Source of the DNA: Actinomadura hallensis
Lineage (GTDB): Bacteria > Actinomycetota > Actinomycetes > Streptosporangiales > Streptosporangiaceae
Assembly: GCF_006716765.1 (NCBI RefSeq)
Contig: NZ_VFPO01000001.1
Span: 6,572,001-6,636,000, forward strand
DNA length: 64,000 nucleotides
Reading direction: 5' to 3'
This document shows positions 25,322 through 33,440 of this stretch, piece after piece. Position 1 is the stretch's first letter. Each line of letters opens with the position of its first letter. Made by a program: the position numbers and the translations under genes. The notes beneath the pieces are model-generated. The model saw only the letters and a list, made by a program, of their open reading frames with translations, was not told the origin of the DNA and ran no database searches.

Positions 25322-26784
25322 GCGGCCCCCTCGACGTCGAGGTCGGGCAGAGCGAGGGCGACCATCTGCCGGATGTCGGCATCGGACACATACGCCGCCC
25401 GGACCCGCACCGGGTCGGGTGAGGTTTCCAGCCGCACGAACCCGACCCCCGCACCGATCTGCGGGACGGAGGAGATTTGGTCGGCCAGGGCGCCCCGGTC
25501 GCGGGCACCGTCGCCGAGCACCATGTCGACCTGTTCGTCTTCGTCCAGGCGCAGGGCGATGCGGTCGGGGAACAGGTTGCGCAGGTTGTTGACCTCTTTG
25601 CGCGCGTCCTGCTGCGCGCCGATGACGCAGTATCCGACCGACCGGCCTTGAGAGGTGAGCACGGCTAGCGCGGATTCGGCGCGCTTGCGTAGGTCGCGTT
25701 CGGGGCAGTAGGCGGTCAGGAACGCCAGCTCATCGACCACGATCACCCGGAATGGAAACTCCGCCGAGGGCGTGAAGGACCGGGTGAGTCCGGCGAAGCG
25801 TTCGGCGCGTTCGTTCATGTCCTCGGCCGCGGTTTCCAGGAGCTTGACCATGCCGCCGGACGGGTCGGAGGAGTAGCGCCCGTACCGTTCGAACAGGACC
25901 CGTCCGAAGCTCAGTTCCATGCGTTTGGGGTCGATGGCCCACACCTCGACCAGGCCGGAGAGCATGAGCGGCAGTAGCGCGCGGATGGTGGACCAGATGA
26001 CCGAGCCCTTGCCGGCCCCTGTCGCCCCCGCGATGAGGACATGGGTGCCGAGGAGGCGCAGCCGCCAGGGTGAGCCGTCCTCGCACCGTCCGATCATCAG
26101 CCCGGACAGGTCGACTTCGGAGGCGTCCGGGACGGGGAGAGCCGGTATCGGTTCGGCCAGGGCATCGGTGCGGACGAATTCCAGCCAGACCCGGCCTGGA
26201 CGGTCCCCGTCCCGGACGCGGACGAGGGTTGCGCCGAAGCCGTGCGCGAGGTTGACCGCCACCCGTTCCCACGCGTCGGGAGCCTGCCCTTTGAGCATGC
26301 GGACCAGTACCCGATCGGAGGTGGGGCTGCAGCGGACGCGGACGAGGGAGGGCAGGTACTCCCGGCCGTGATGCGTTTTGGTGAGCCCGGCCGTGACCAG
26401 GACGGGTTGCCAGTGCCGCCGGTAGACGAACGCCATGCGCCACCAGGATCGGACCGGACGGGCGATCCAGCGGACGAAGGACGGACGGTCCACCGCCGCC
26501 CACACGCCCAGGCCGACGCCGACGAGGGCCAGGACCAGGACGGGGACCGTCCACCCGTAGGCGTAGCCGGACCATGCCAGCGCGGACGCGGCCGAGACGG
26601 GGACGATGTTGCGGACCAGGAACACCACCGTCCGGACCAGGACGCGGACGGCGTTGACGAGCAGCACCAGGCCCTCGGGCATGTGCCACACCGGCGGAGC
26701 CCACTTCGGGGCCGCGAACGGATCACGCTGGGTTTCGACGGCGACGTTTTCGCCGGGGGCGAGCTTGCGGAACTCCCAGGCCAT
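25318..26784 (-). CDS. FtsK/SpoIIIE-type DNA transfer protein (Tra)
   Basis: A 488-residue motor for double-stranded DNA transfer between hyphae. Transmembrane segments lie at about 45-95, and the translocase domain follows. Walker A is GATGAGKGS (residues 253-261) and Walker B is VIVVDELAFL. AICE Tra proteins form hexameric pores and act without a relaxase. The Gln in VIGAQQDARKEVNNLRNLF is typical of the FtsK fold. Confidence 0.92.
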   Translation of the reverse strand: MAWEFRKLAPGENVAVETQRDPFAAPKWAPPVWHMPEGLVLLVNAVRVLVRTVVFLVRNIVPVSAASALAWSGYAYGWTVPVLVLALVGVGLGVWAAVDRPSFVRWIARPVRSWWRMAFVYRRHWQPVLVTAGLTKTHHGREYLPSLVRVRCSPTSDRVLVRMLKGQAPDAWERVAVNLAHGFGATLVRVRDGDRPGRVWLEFVRTDALAEPIPALPVPDASEVDLSGLMIGRCEDGSPWRLRLLGTHVLIAGATGAGKGSVIWSTIRALLPLMLSGLVEVWAIDPKRMELSFGRVLFERYGRYSSDPSGGMVKLLETAAEDMNERAERFAGLTRSFTPSAEFPFRVIVVDELAFLTAYCPERDLRKRAESALAVLTSQGRSVGYCVIGAQQDARKEVNNLRNLFPDRIALRLDEDEQVDMVLGDGARDRGALADQISSVPQIGAGVGFVRLETSPDPVRVRAAYVSDADIRQMVALALPDLDVEGAA

Positions 26785-26870
26785 AACCTGGACACCTCTT
26801 CTCTTCGTGGCTGTGAGGGGAGAGAAGCGGGGCGGCCGGAGGTACCAGCTCCAGCCGCCCCACCCGTCTG

Positions 26871-27179
26871 TCAGGCCGCCGTGTCTTCGGCGGACTCGCC
26901 TTGAGGGTTGTTGAGGGCGTGGAGCCGCTCCACCTCGGCCGCATACGCCGCGAACGACTCGGCGAGTTGGCGCGCGACCCGGACGTCATCGGCGGTCGGT
27001 GCCGTGGCCCTGGTCGGAGCGATGCACACGTGCGCGTAGGCGTGCGTGACCGAGATCTGCGCCCGGTTCTTGCCGCGCGGGACCAGCACCGACACCCGCT
27101 CGTCCGGGTGCATGGTCACCGACGTCAGCGCCGTCCCGTCCGGCTCCACCTGAACCGTGGTGTAGCTGTAGGACTCCAT
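26871..27179 (-). CDS. Small AICE protein, paralogue of its upstream neighbour
   Basis: A 102-residue protein of unknown function. It has an N-terminal beta region (MESYSYTTVQVEPDG) and a C-terminal helix VARQLAESFAAYAAEVERLH. The helix matches the adjacent upstream gene (ARGLAEQAAAYAVEVERLY), so they are paralogues. The ATG overlaps the upstream stop as TGATG. Genes like this sit between tra and pra in related elements; a role in transfer or spread is possible but not shown. Confidence 0.75.
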   Translation of the reverse strand: MESYSYTTVQVEPDGTALTSVTMHPDERVSVLVPRGKNRAQISVTHAYAHVCIAPTRATAPTADDVRVARQLAESFAAYAAEVERLHALNNPQGESAEDTAA

Positions 27180-27469
27180 CACGCAGCCCTCCCCTTGCCC
27201 GACCGGCCCGACGAGGACCGGCCCGACGAGTAGGAACGGCCGGAGCGGTACAGCCGCTCCACCTCCACCGCGTACGCCGCCGCCTGCTCGGCCAGCCCCC
27301 GCGCGAACTCCACATCCGAGGCTCCCAGCCGCTCCGGAAGCGTCAGGGTGACCAGCACCCGACCCGCCGACACCGAGAACAACGGCGTACGCGCCCGGAA
27401 CGCCCGGAACTCCGACGAGGCCCCGCCGTCGATCGGCAGCGACAGCGCCGACATGCGCCCGCCCGCCAT
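27179..27469 (-). CDS. Small AICE protein, paralogue of its downstream neighbour
   Basis: A 96-residue protein of unknown function with the same plan as the next gene: a beta-rich first half (RVLVTLTLPERLG) and a helix ending EVERLYRSG, then a Ser/Gly/Arg-rich tail. Its ATG overlaps the upstream stop (TGATG) and its own stop overlaps the downstream start, so three genes are translationally coupled. Confidence 0.72.
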   Translation of the reverse strand: MAGGRMSALSLPIDGGASSEFRAFRARTPLFSVSAGRVLVTLTLPERLGASDVEFARGLAEQAAAYAVEVERLYRSGRSYSSGRSSSGRSGKGRAA

Positions 27470-27900
27470 CACGCCGCGTCCTTCGCAGCCGCGTCCTTGC
27501 CCGAGCCACGGGCCGCGCCGCCGCCCTTGTTGAAGTTGGCCGGACGCACCGCCGCCGCCTTCAGCGAGTACGCCAGCCGCCCGGTACCGCTGTTCACGTA
27601 CGGCGTGACCGCCAGCCCGTCGAACTCCACCGGCACGAACGGGAACCCCGCCGGAGCCTCCGGAATGATCGGCTGCACCGGTGCCATCAGCTTGACCTTG
27701 AACGTGCCCTTGGATTCGGGGTCGGCGTCCAGGACCTCCACCGACCAGACCAGTTCCCCCGTGTCCTTGTCGCGCGCCTGGACGAAGTTCTCGCGGGTCG
27801 ACCGGTCGAAGTCCCGCACCGGCTCCACACCGCCCTTGACGAACGCGCCGTAGGGGAACACGTCCCCGAACGCGACCTTGAACGGACCCTGCACCGCCAT
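27469..27900 (-). CDS. Pra-like activator of AICE replication, integration and excision
   Basis: A 143-residue protein beginning MAVQGPFKVAFGDVFPYGAF, with DFDRSTRENFVQARDKDTG and a PFVPVEFDGLAVTPYV segment. These match proteins commonly annotated as plasmid replication, integration and excision activators (Pra of pSAM2). Pra switches on the rep-xis-int operon. The ATG at 27900 was preferred to 27915 because it starts the conserved block and follows GGGAG. It is the first gene after the operator region at 27918-27983. Confidence 0.75.
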   Translation of the reverse strand: MAVQGPFKVAFGDVFPYGAFVKGGVEPVRDFDRSTRENFVQARDKDTGELVWSVEVLDADPESKGTFKVKLMAPVQPIIPEAPAGFPFVPVEFDGLAVTPYVNSGTGRLAYSLKAAAVRPANFNKGGGAARGSGKDAAAKDAA

Positions 27901-27917
27901 GACCATCGCTCCCATCC

Positions 27918-27983
27918 GGTCAACTGTCTGTCAGTTGACCTATCAAGTGCGATCGTAGGCGTACCCAGCTTGGTCTATCAAGT
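27918..27983 (-). promoter_or_regulatory. Promoter and operators of the AICE operon
   Basis: On the minus strand, TTGATA (27976-27981) and TACGAT (27952-27957) are 18 bases apart and form a plausible promoter for pra. A perfect palindrome, GGTCAACTG-TCTGT-CAGTTGACC, spans 27918-27940 in the leader. CTATCAAGT occurs twice, at 27940-27948 and 27975-27983, covering the start site and the -35. The GntR regulator encoded next door is the likely binder. Confidence 0.6.
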
Positions 27984-28010
27984 AACTAACCGGCGAGTGG
28001 CCGGATACGG

Positions 28011-28742
28011 TCACGCCAACGGATAGGCGTCTTCCAGCTCGTGCAGGTCAGCGGGCATGACTGTGTCGACCACCATCAACGGTTGACCAGCAGCGTCCCG
28101 AGCCGTCGCGTATACCACAAGGACGGGTGTTCCCTCGCTCATCGACAAGGCGGCCGCCTCTTCGCTGGTCGGCATCCTCGCCACGATGTGTTCGATGACG
28201 TGATCGAACTTCACACCCTTGCGGGACTCCAGATGTTCCCGCACGCCCTGTTGCAGCGGTTCGGCGCTGGTCAGATCGGTGCCCTCTGCCAGGTCAACGG
28301 GCAGCCACAGGGAGAGCAGTTCAGACGGCGCCCCATCAGTCGTCAGCAGCCGCCGGCGAATGAACGCCTTGCTCGACGGTCCCAGGTCGAGAAGGGAGCG
28401 GATACGGTTCGGCGCGTCGACTACGCCAGCGGCCAAGACCTCACCGGCAATGGCCGCTTCCGAACCAGCCATGCGAACTTGCCCTGCTCGTGCGCTTTCC
28501 AGCGAGGCCAAGGCGGGACGGCCGCGAACGAACCGGCCTTTGCCCTGCCGGGAGTCGATCCAGCCCTGATCCCGCAGAACCCGGAGAGCCGCCACCACGG
28601 TAGGCCGACTTACCCCGAACTCTTCGATGAGCCGATGCTCGCTGGGCATCGCCGAGCCAGGGGCGTACTGGCCGGACTCGATGCGCCGTTGAAGCTCCGC
28701 GACGAGTTGGGCGTACTTAGGGGGCACGGACTCAAGGCTCAT
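28011..28742 (-). CDS. GntR/UTRA-family regulator (KorSA-like)
   Basis: A 243-residue repressor. The N-terminal winged helix-turn-helix (about 8-75, SEHRLIEEFGVSRPTVVAALRVLRDQGW) is followed by a UTRA ligand-binding domain to the end. KorSA of pSAM2 is a GntR protein that represses pra and itself and keeps the element integrated. Position next to the Pra-like gene supports that role. Confidence 0.88.
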   Translation of the reverse strand: MSLESVPPKYAQLVAELQRRIESGQYAPGSAMPSEHRLIEEFGVSRPTVVAALRVLRDQGWIDSRQGKGRFVRGRPALASLESARAGQVRMAGSEAAIAGEVLAAGVVDAPNRIRSLLDLGPSSKAFIRRRLLTTDGAPSELLSLWLPVDLAEGTDLTSAEPLQQGVREHLESRKGVKFDHVIEHIVARMPTSEEAAALSMSEGTPVLVVYATARDAAGQPLMVVDTVMPADLHELEDAYPLA

Positions 28743-28813
28743 CCCGACCGTCCATCATCCGACAGGTTGTCTTACCAGGTCAGGGCCAATGTACGTCCAA
28801 GCGACACCATCTG

Positions 28814-29062
28814 TCACGAATACCGGACGTCAGCAGGCCCGATTACGCCAAGGGGAACAGCCGACCCCCGCGCCTCAGTCATCCGGTCTGCAAGCTCCAT
28901 CGGGGTCGTGGCTTCCAAGAGCACCCACCAGTTTTCCCACGGCATCATGGCCCACCATCGGCAGGTCTGTTGCCCGTACCAGACCGACGAGCCCGGGAAC
29001 CGGCGTTGCAAGGTGACGACCGCCGCCGTGACATCATCCGGTGTATCCCCGGTCCACGGCAT
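28814..29062 (-). CDS. Small AICE hypothetical protein
   Basis: An 82-residue Trp-rich protein (SSVWYGQQTCRWWAMMPWENWW). No family recognised. Its ATG overlaps the upstream gene's stop (TGATG), which supports real translation. It belongs to a minus-strand run of four small genes upstream of the regulator. Confidence 0.6.
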   Translation of the reverse strand: MPWTGDTPDDVTAAVVTLQRRFPGSSVWYGQQTCRWWAMMPWENWWVLLEATTPMELADRMTEARGSAVPLGVIGPADVRYS

Positions 29063-29364
29063 CACGGCCGGTACCCCGGTCGGTAAGGCTCGGTCGGTTC
29101 GGTCATGAACGCGGTGATGCGATCAACGGCCCCGCCTAGATCCCTCACCGGATGCAGGTTGTCGACGCGCCACCAGGAGACCTCACCCTTCCGGCGGTTC
29201 ACCACGACGTAGCCGATGATGTCTGTAGCCGTCCCGCCCGGCCGGGTAATGATCAGCTTGGGTACCGCGTCACGCATCTGAACGCACAGGCCACGACCGA
29301 TTAAGGCTCGGCACAAATCACTCAACACGCGTAGCTCAGCGTCGCGTGACAGAAAGGGCTTCAT
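29062..29364 (-). CDS. Small AICE hypothetical protein, paralogue of 29541-29834
   Basis: A 100-residue protein. Residues 8-35 (ELRVLSDLCRALIGRGLCVQ), a PKLIITRPG strand and SWWRVDNLHPVRDLGGAVDRI align with the next upstream gene. Function unknown. The ATG at 29364 was chosen over 29427 because the shared domain starts there. Confidence 0.62.
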   Translation of the reverse strand: MKPFLSRDAELRVLSDLCRALIGRGLCVQMRDAVPKLIITRPGGTATDIIGYVVVNRRKGEVSWWRVDNLHPVRDLGGAVDRITAFMTEPTEPYRPGYRP

Positions 29365-29540
29365 CACCTGATCTCGCTTTCGGTGGAAGCAGAGCCGGAG
29401 GCGCGGGGCCAGGTCCATCCCTCCCACACGCGTGACCTGCTGGGGGAAACGGGGGCGATCACGCGACGGACCGTCCTCGCCGCGCCGCCGGCTCTGCCGT
29501 TCAATGCGCCATGGCCAGCCCTCAGGCCAGCCGCACAGCG

Positions 29541-29834
29541 CTAGTCGAAGTGGTCGTTCGCCGAGCCGTTGAGCTGCCCGGCCTGTGCGGTCACAAAGCG
29601 AGCGACCTTGCCTGCCGCGCCCGGCACGTCATCGACCGGGTGCTTGCTGTCGTCGCGTCGCCAGGTGAACGTCCGCCCCGAGGCCCCGACGAACACCCAC
29701 ACGAACAGCCCCGGATTAGCCGTAGCCACCAACAGCCCCGGCATTGCCTCATCTAGCCGGACGGCCAGGCCCAGCCCCAGAAGGGAGGCCCGCAGATCAG
29801 CCAGAAGCCGCAACTCGACATCCCGCGCATTCAC
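29541..29834 (-). CDS. Small AICE hypothetical protein, paralogue of 29062-29364
   Basis: A 97-residue protein sharing ELRLLADLRASLLGLGLAV, a hydrophobic strand and TWRRDDSKHPVDDVPGAAG with the paralogue downstream. The GTG overlaps the upstream gene's stop (GTGA). Function unknown. Confidence 0.62.
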   Translation of the reverse strand: MNARDVELRLLADLRASLLGLGLAVRLDEAMPGLLVATANPGLFVWVFVGASGRTFTWRRDDSKHPVDDVPGAAGKVARFVTAQAGQLNGSANDHFD

Positions 29835-30004
29835 GACTCCGCACCGTCCCGCCGCCCGGACGCGCGCCCCGTCCCCAGGCAGTCAGGGCAGGAGTCCCGA
29901 CGACTGTCGGCCGGAACGCCCGCCACGTGCCCAGGCGTCAACGTCCGTCGCGCAACCCGCCGCTTGACCCCGCGTCCCCTGCAAGAGGTGCAATCGCTCG
30001 CCAT
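29831..30004 (-). CDS. Small CxxC zinc-motif protein
   Basis: A 57-residue protein with two CxxCxGxG motifs (CTSCRGRG and CPDCLGTG), like half of a DnaJ zinc-finger domain. It probably binds one zinc ion. It starts the run of small AICE genes; the IS insertion begins 118 bases downstream on the plus strand. Confidence 0.6.
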   Translation of the reverse strand: MASDCTSCRGRGVKRRVARRTLTPGHVAGVPADSRRDSCPDCLGTGRASGRRDGAES

Positions 30005-30122
30005 GACGACACCGTGCCAACGAGTCACGTTGCGTCACGACGCCGTGATCATCTCGTCTCGCACATCAACGTCTTACAACCGTCTCGACTTTGTCTCGTC
30101 TTCGACGTCACGCCGCGCCTAG

Positions 30123-31643
30123 TACTCCAGCCGCACTTGGAGATCTCGGTCTGATCGAGGCCAGGACGTGAGACGGCCACCGCTGTGATCGTGTGGGTGT
30201 GTGTGAACCAAACGATCGGCGGTGGCCGTGCCGCCTACTGTAGAAGAGATCGACCCGGCCGGGTGGGCTGATGAGTTCGATGAGCTGTTTGCGCAGGTGG
30301 TGGCCCCGTTCTTCGGCCGGCGGGAACCCAGGGTGCGGGCCCGGTCGTATCTGCTGGGCCTGCTGAGCGGACTGGAGCGCAAGACCGGCTGGTCGCTGGC
30401 GGAGTTCGCCGGGGACGCGCGGCCGGACGGGATGCAGCGGCTGCTCAACCATGCCCGCTGGGACGCCGATCAGGTGCGGGACGCGCTGCGGTGGCAGGTG
30501 GCCGAGCGGCTCGGCGACTCTGGCGGGGTGCTGGTGGTCGACGACACCGGGTTTGAGAAGAAGGGCCGACGCAGCGCGGGGGTGCAGCGCCAGTACACCG
30601 GCACCGCAGGAAAGATCACCAACTGCCAGATCGGGGTGTTCTGCTCGTATGCCAACCCCGACCGGCAGCGGGTCCTCATCGACCGGGAGCTGTATCTGCC
30701 CGAGTCCTGGTTCGCCGACCCAGGCCGGCTGGTCGACGCGGGCGTCCCCGAGCACACGCGGTTTGCGACCAAGCCGGAGCTGGCCTGGAAGATGATCGAA
30801 CGCGCCGCTGATGATCCGCTGCTGGTGTTCGGGTGGGTGACCGGTGATGAGGCCTACGGCGACAACACCGCGCTGCGCCAACGCTGCGCCGGCCGCGGCG
30901 TGAACTACGTGTTCGCGGTGTCCTGCGACCATCCGCTCGTGCTCGGCGGTGCCCGCACCAGGGCCGACGCCGCGTTCGCCGACCTGGGCCAGGCGGCGTG
31001 GCAGCGGGTCTCGTGCGGGGACGGGGCCAAGGGCCGCCGCTGGTACGACTGGGCGTGGATCGGTCTGGACGAGCACGAAGGCCAGCACCAGTGGATGCTG
31101 GCCCGCCGGTCGATCAGCGACCCCACCGACCTGGCCTTCTACCGGTGCGCAGCGAACCGGCCGGTCGGCCTGCCCGAGCTGGTGCGGGTGGCCGGATCCC
31201 GCTGGAGCGTTGAGGAATGTTTCCAAGCGACCAAGAACGAGGTCGGCCTGGACCACTACCAGGTCCGCAAGCACACCGCCTGGTACCGGCACATCACCTT
31301 GGCCATGGTCGCCCACGCCCACCTGGCCTTCCTGGCCGCCGGGCCACCTCCCGACCCAGGCACTGACACCGACGATGGCGAGGCCGACGACCTCGCCACA
31401 CAGGGGGCCCGCCCACCAGGGACGATCGCATTCCAACAGCGCGGACGGGGACGAACCCGACACGCTGGTCCCGCTCACCGTCAACGAGATCCGCCGCCTG
31501 CACGCCCACCTTCGCCAGCCCCGGCACCCACCCCGACACCGAATCCGCTGGTCACACTGGCGACGCCGCCACCAAGCCCGCGCCCGCCGCAGCCACTACC
31601 AACGACAACGACGCCACATCGATCACTAAATGCGGCTGGAGTA
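30123..31643 (+). mobile_element. IS701-family insertion sequence
   Basis: A 1,521-bp insertion sequence within the AICE. Terminal inverted repeats start TACTCCAGCCGCA at both ends. It is flanked by CTAG at 30119-30122 and 31644-31647, a 4-bp target duplication of the YTAR type typical of this family. One transposase gene nearly fills it. Confidence 0.9.
30222..31629 (+). pseudogene. IS701-type transposase, apparently frameshifted near the C-terminus
   Basis: A DDE transposase with acidic residues in VVDDTGFEKKG, VTGDEAYGDN and the ECFQATKNEVGLDHYQVR block. The main frame is good to about 31435. There the family's C-terminal block (LVPLTVNEIRRL, then SHWRRRHQARARRSHYQ) continues in the +1 frame and stops at 31629, inside the IS. 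The original frame instead runs past the IS end to 31655 as low-complexity Pro-rich sequence. A one-base indel, a sequencing error or frameshifting could explain this. The catalytic core is complete, so activity cannot be excluded. Confidence 0.8.
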
Positions 31644-31678
31644 CTAGCCTGGTGAACGTCGACCAGAGAGGACGGCCG

Positions 31679-32563
31679 GTGTCTCCCCAACCGATCCTGC
31701 TGCAAGTCGTGATCCGCCAGCACCGCCTACAGCGGTACGGCATGTTCCAGGCCGCCTACAACGAGGCCGCCAAGAAGATCTCGCCCGAGCTGGCGGGCAC
31801 CGCACCGAGCCGCGCCCAACTCCACCGCTGGACGTCCGGGGAACTGAAACGCCTTCCCTACACAGATCACTGCCGGGTCCTGGAGGCGATGTTCCCCGAG
31901 TGGACGGCCGACGAGCTGTTCGCCCCATGCCCGCCCCACGTCCTGGCCGACGAGCCCGCCGCCCACACCCGCAGCACCGAGCGCGCCGACCTTGAATCGA
32001 CCGCCGACCGAGTAGGCCCCAACCCCTACGCCGACGTCACCGCCGTATTCGCCACCCGCGCCGAGTTCTCATTCGCGCACCCTCCGCACGCCCTACTCGA
32101 CGGCGCGAGCAGCATCCGGGCCGCCGGCCTTTCCCTCAACATGCTGTGTCAGCAGTACCCCGACCAGCGTCTGTACCGGCTCATCGAAGACGGCACCACC
32201 CTGCAAGCCCTGTTCCTGGACCCCGAAGGCGAGGCCATCCGAGCGCGCGAACAGGAAGAGGGCTACACAGACAACCACCTGACGACCCTCACACGCCTGA
32301 ACATCGAAGTCCTGACTCGCCTCCGCAAGCGCCTATCGCCCGAGGCCCAAGACCGGCTGTCCGTCGCCGTCTACGACGAGACGATTCGCTTCAACATCAC
32401 GCTCATCAACGACAAGCTATGCGTGATGCAGCCCTACCTACCGAATGCCCGCGGAGTCGACTCGCCCACGTTCCTCGCCGAGCGCACCACGACCGGCACC
32501 GGCCTGTACGGGACCTTCGAAGAGATCTTCAACTCGCTATGGGAACGAGGCCGAACCATATGA
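31679..32563 (+). CDS. DUF5919-like regulatory protein, AICE cargo
   Basis: A 294-residue protein. The N-terminal 70 residues (AAYNEAAKKI, APSRAQLHRWTSGELKRLPYTDHCRVLEAMF) look like a helix-turn-helix. The C-terminal part (about 110-290) resembles DUF5919, found in actinomycete regulators; this is moderate recognition. The GTG at 31679 follows AGAGAGGA; a GTG at 31652 is possible. The IS ends 35 bases upstream and may have replaced its promoter. The stop overlaps the next start (ATGA), so it is coupled to the phosphatase gene. Confidence 0.68.
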   Translation: MSPQPILLQVVIRQHRLQRYGMFQAAYNEAAKKISPELAGTAPSRAQLHRWTSGELKRLPYTDHCRVLEAMFPEWTADELFAPCPPHVLADEPAAHTRSTERADLESTADRVGPNPYADVTAVFATRAEFSFAHPPHALLDGASSIRAAGLSLNMLCQQYPDQRLYRLIEDGTTLQALFLDPEGEAIRAREQEEGYTDNHLTTLTRLNIEVLTRLRKRLSPEAQDRLSVAVYDETIRFNITLINDKLCVMQPYLPNARGVDSPTFLAERTTTGTGLYGTFEEIFNSLWERGRTI

Positions 32564-33375
32564 CCGACGCACCCGCCGCACTCCTACCCGTCGCCCTCCG
32601 AGCAGCGGAGATAGCAAGCGACCTAGTGCACACACGCGTCCCCGGCCTACTCACCGCCAAAGGTGACCGCGACATGGCCAGCGAAGTCGACTACGCCGTA
32701 GAACGCGCCGTCCGCGACTACCTCAAAGAAAGAACCCCCGACATCGCCATACTCGGTGAAGAGGAAGGCATCACCGGAGACACCGCCGGCGAACTCATGT
32801 GGGCCATTGACCCAGTGGACGGCACCGCCAACTTCGTACGCAACATCCCGCTCTGCGGATTCTCACTCGGCCTGATCGAACGAGGCCGCCCCGTGGTGGG
32901 CGTCATCGACCTACCGTTCCTAGGCACCCGCTACCACGCAGCCCAGCACACCGGCGCATACCTCGGAGACCGCCGCATACAAGCCAGCATGACCACCGAC
33001 CTCAAAGACGCAATCGTCGCCATAGGTGACTACGCCGTAGGCGAGGGAGCCGAAGCCAAGAACCGCCAACGCATAGCCCTCACCGAACGCCTAGCCGCCA
33101 ACGTCCAACGAGTCCGCATGCTCGGCTCAGCCGCCATAGATCTCGCCTGGGTAGCCGAAGGCAAGCTAGACGCCAGCATCACACTCTCAAACAAGCCCTG
33201 GGACACAGCAGCAGGCGTTATTATCGCCCGCGAAGCCGGAGCCAAGGTCACCGACCAAGACGGCACCGACCACACCGCTATATCGACCGCAACTGTTGCT
33301 GCCAATTCCACGATCGCTGTTGAGCTTGCGTCGATACTTAAAACTGTCGTCGCGGCAAGCCAAGGCCAGAGTTGA
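32560..33375 (+). CDS. Inositol monophosphatase-family enzyme, AICE cargo
   Basis: A 271-residue Mg-dependent phosphatase of the IMPase/CysQ superfamily. Metal-binding motifs are intact: GEEEG, WAIDPVDGTANF and PWDTAAGVIIAREAG. Substrates in this family include inositol phosphates, fructose 1,6-bisphosphate and 3'-phosphoadenosine 5'-phosphate; which applies here is not evident. It overlaps the regulator by four bases. Base composition becomes less GC-rich through this gene. In pSAM2 a Nudix gene (pif) occurs as accessory; this phosphatase is a different accessory enzyme. Confidence 0.9.
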   Translation: MTDAPAALLPVALRAAEIASDLVHTRVPGLLTAKGDRDMASEVDYAVERAVRDYLKERTPDIAILGEEEGITGDTAGELMWAIDPVDGTANFVRNIPLCGFSLGLIERGRPVVGVIDLPFLGTRYHAAQHTGAYLGDRRIQASMTTDLKDAIVAIGDYAVGEGAEAKNRQRIALTERLAANVQRVRMLGSAAIDLAWVAEGKLDASITLSNKPWDTAAGVIIAREAGAKVTDQDGTDHTAISTATVAANSTIAVELASILKTVVAASQGQS

Positions 33376-33440
33376 AATCTTGATCCCAATCAACGGCCGC
33401 GGAAGTCACTGTCGCTAAAACTTGTAGAAAGGATGTCGTT

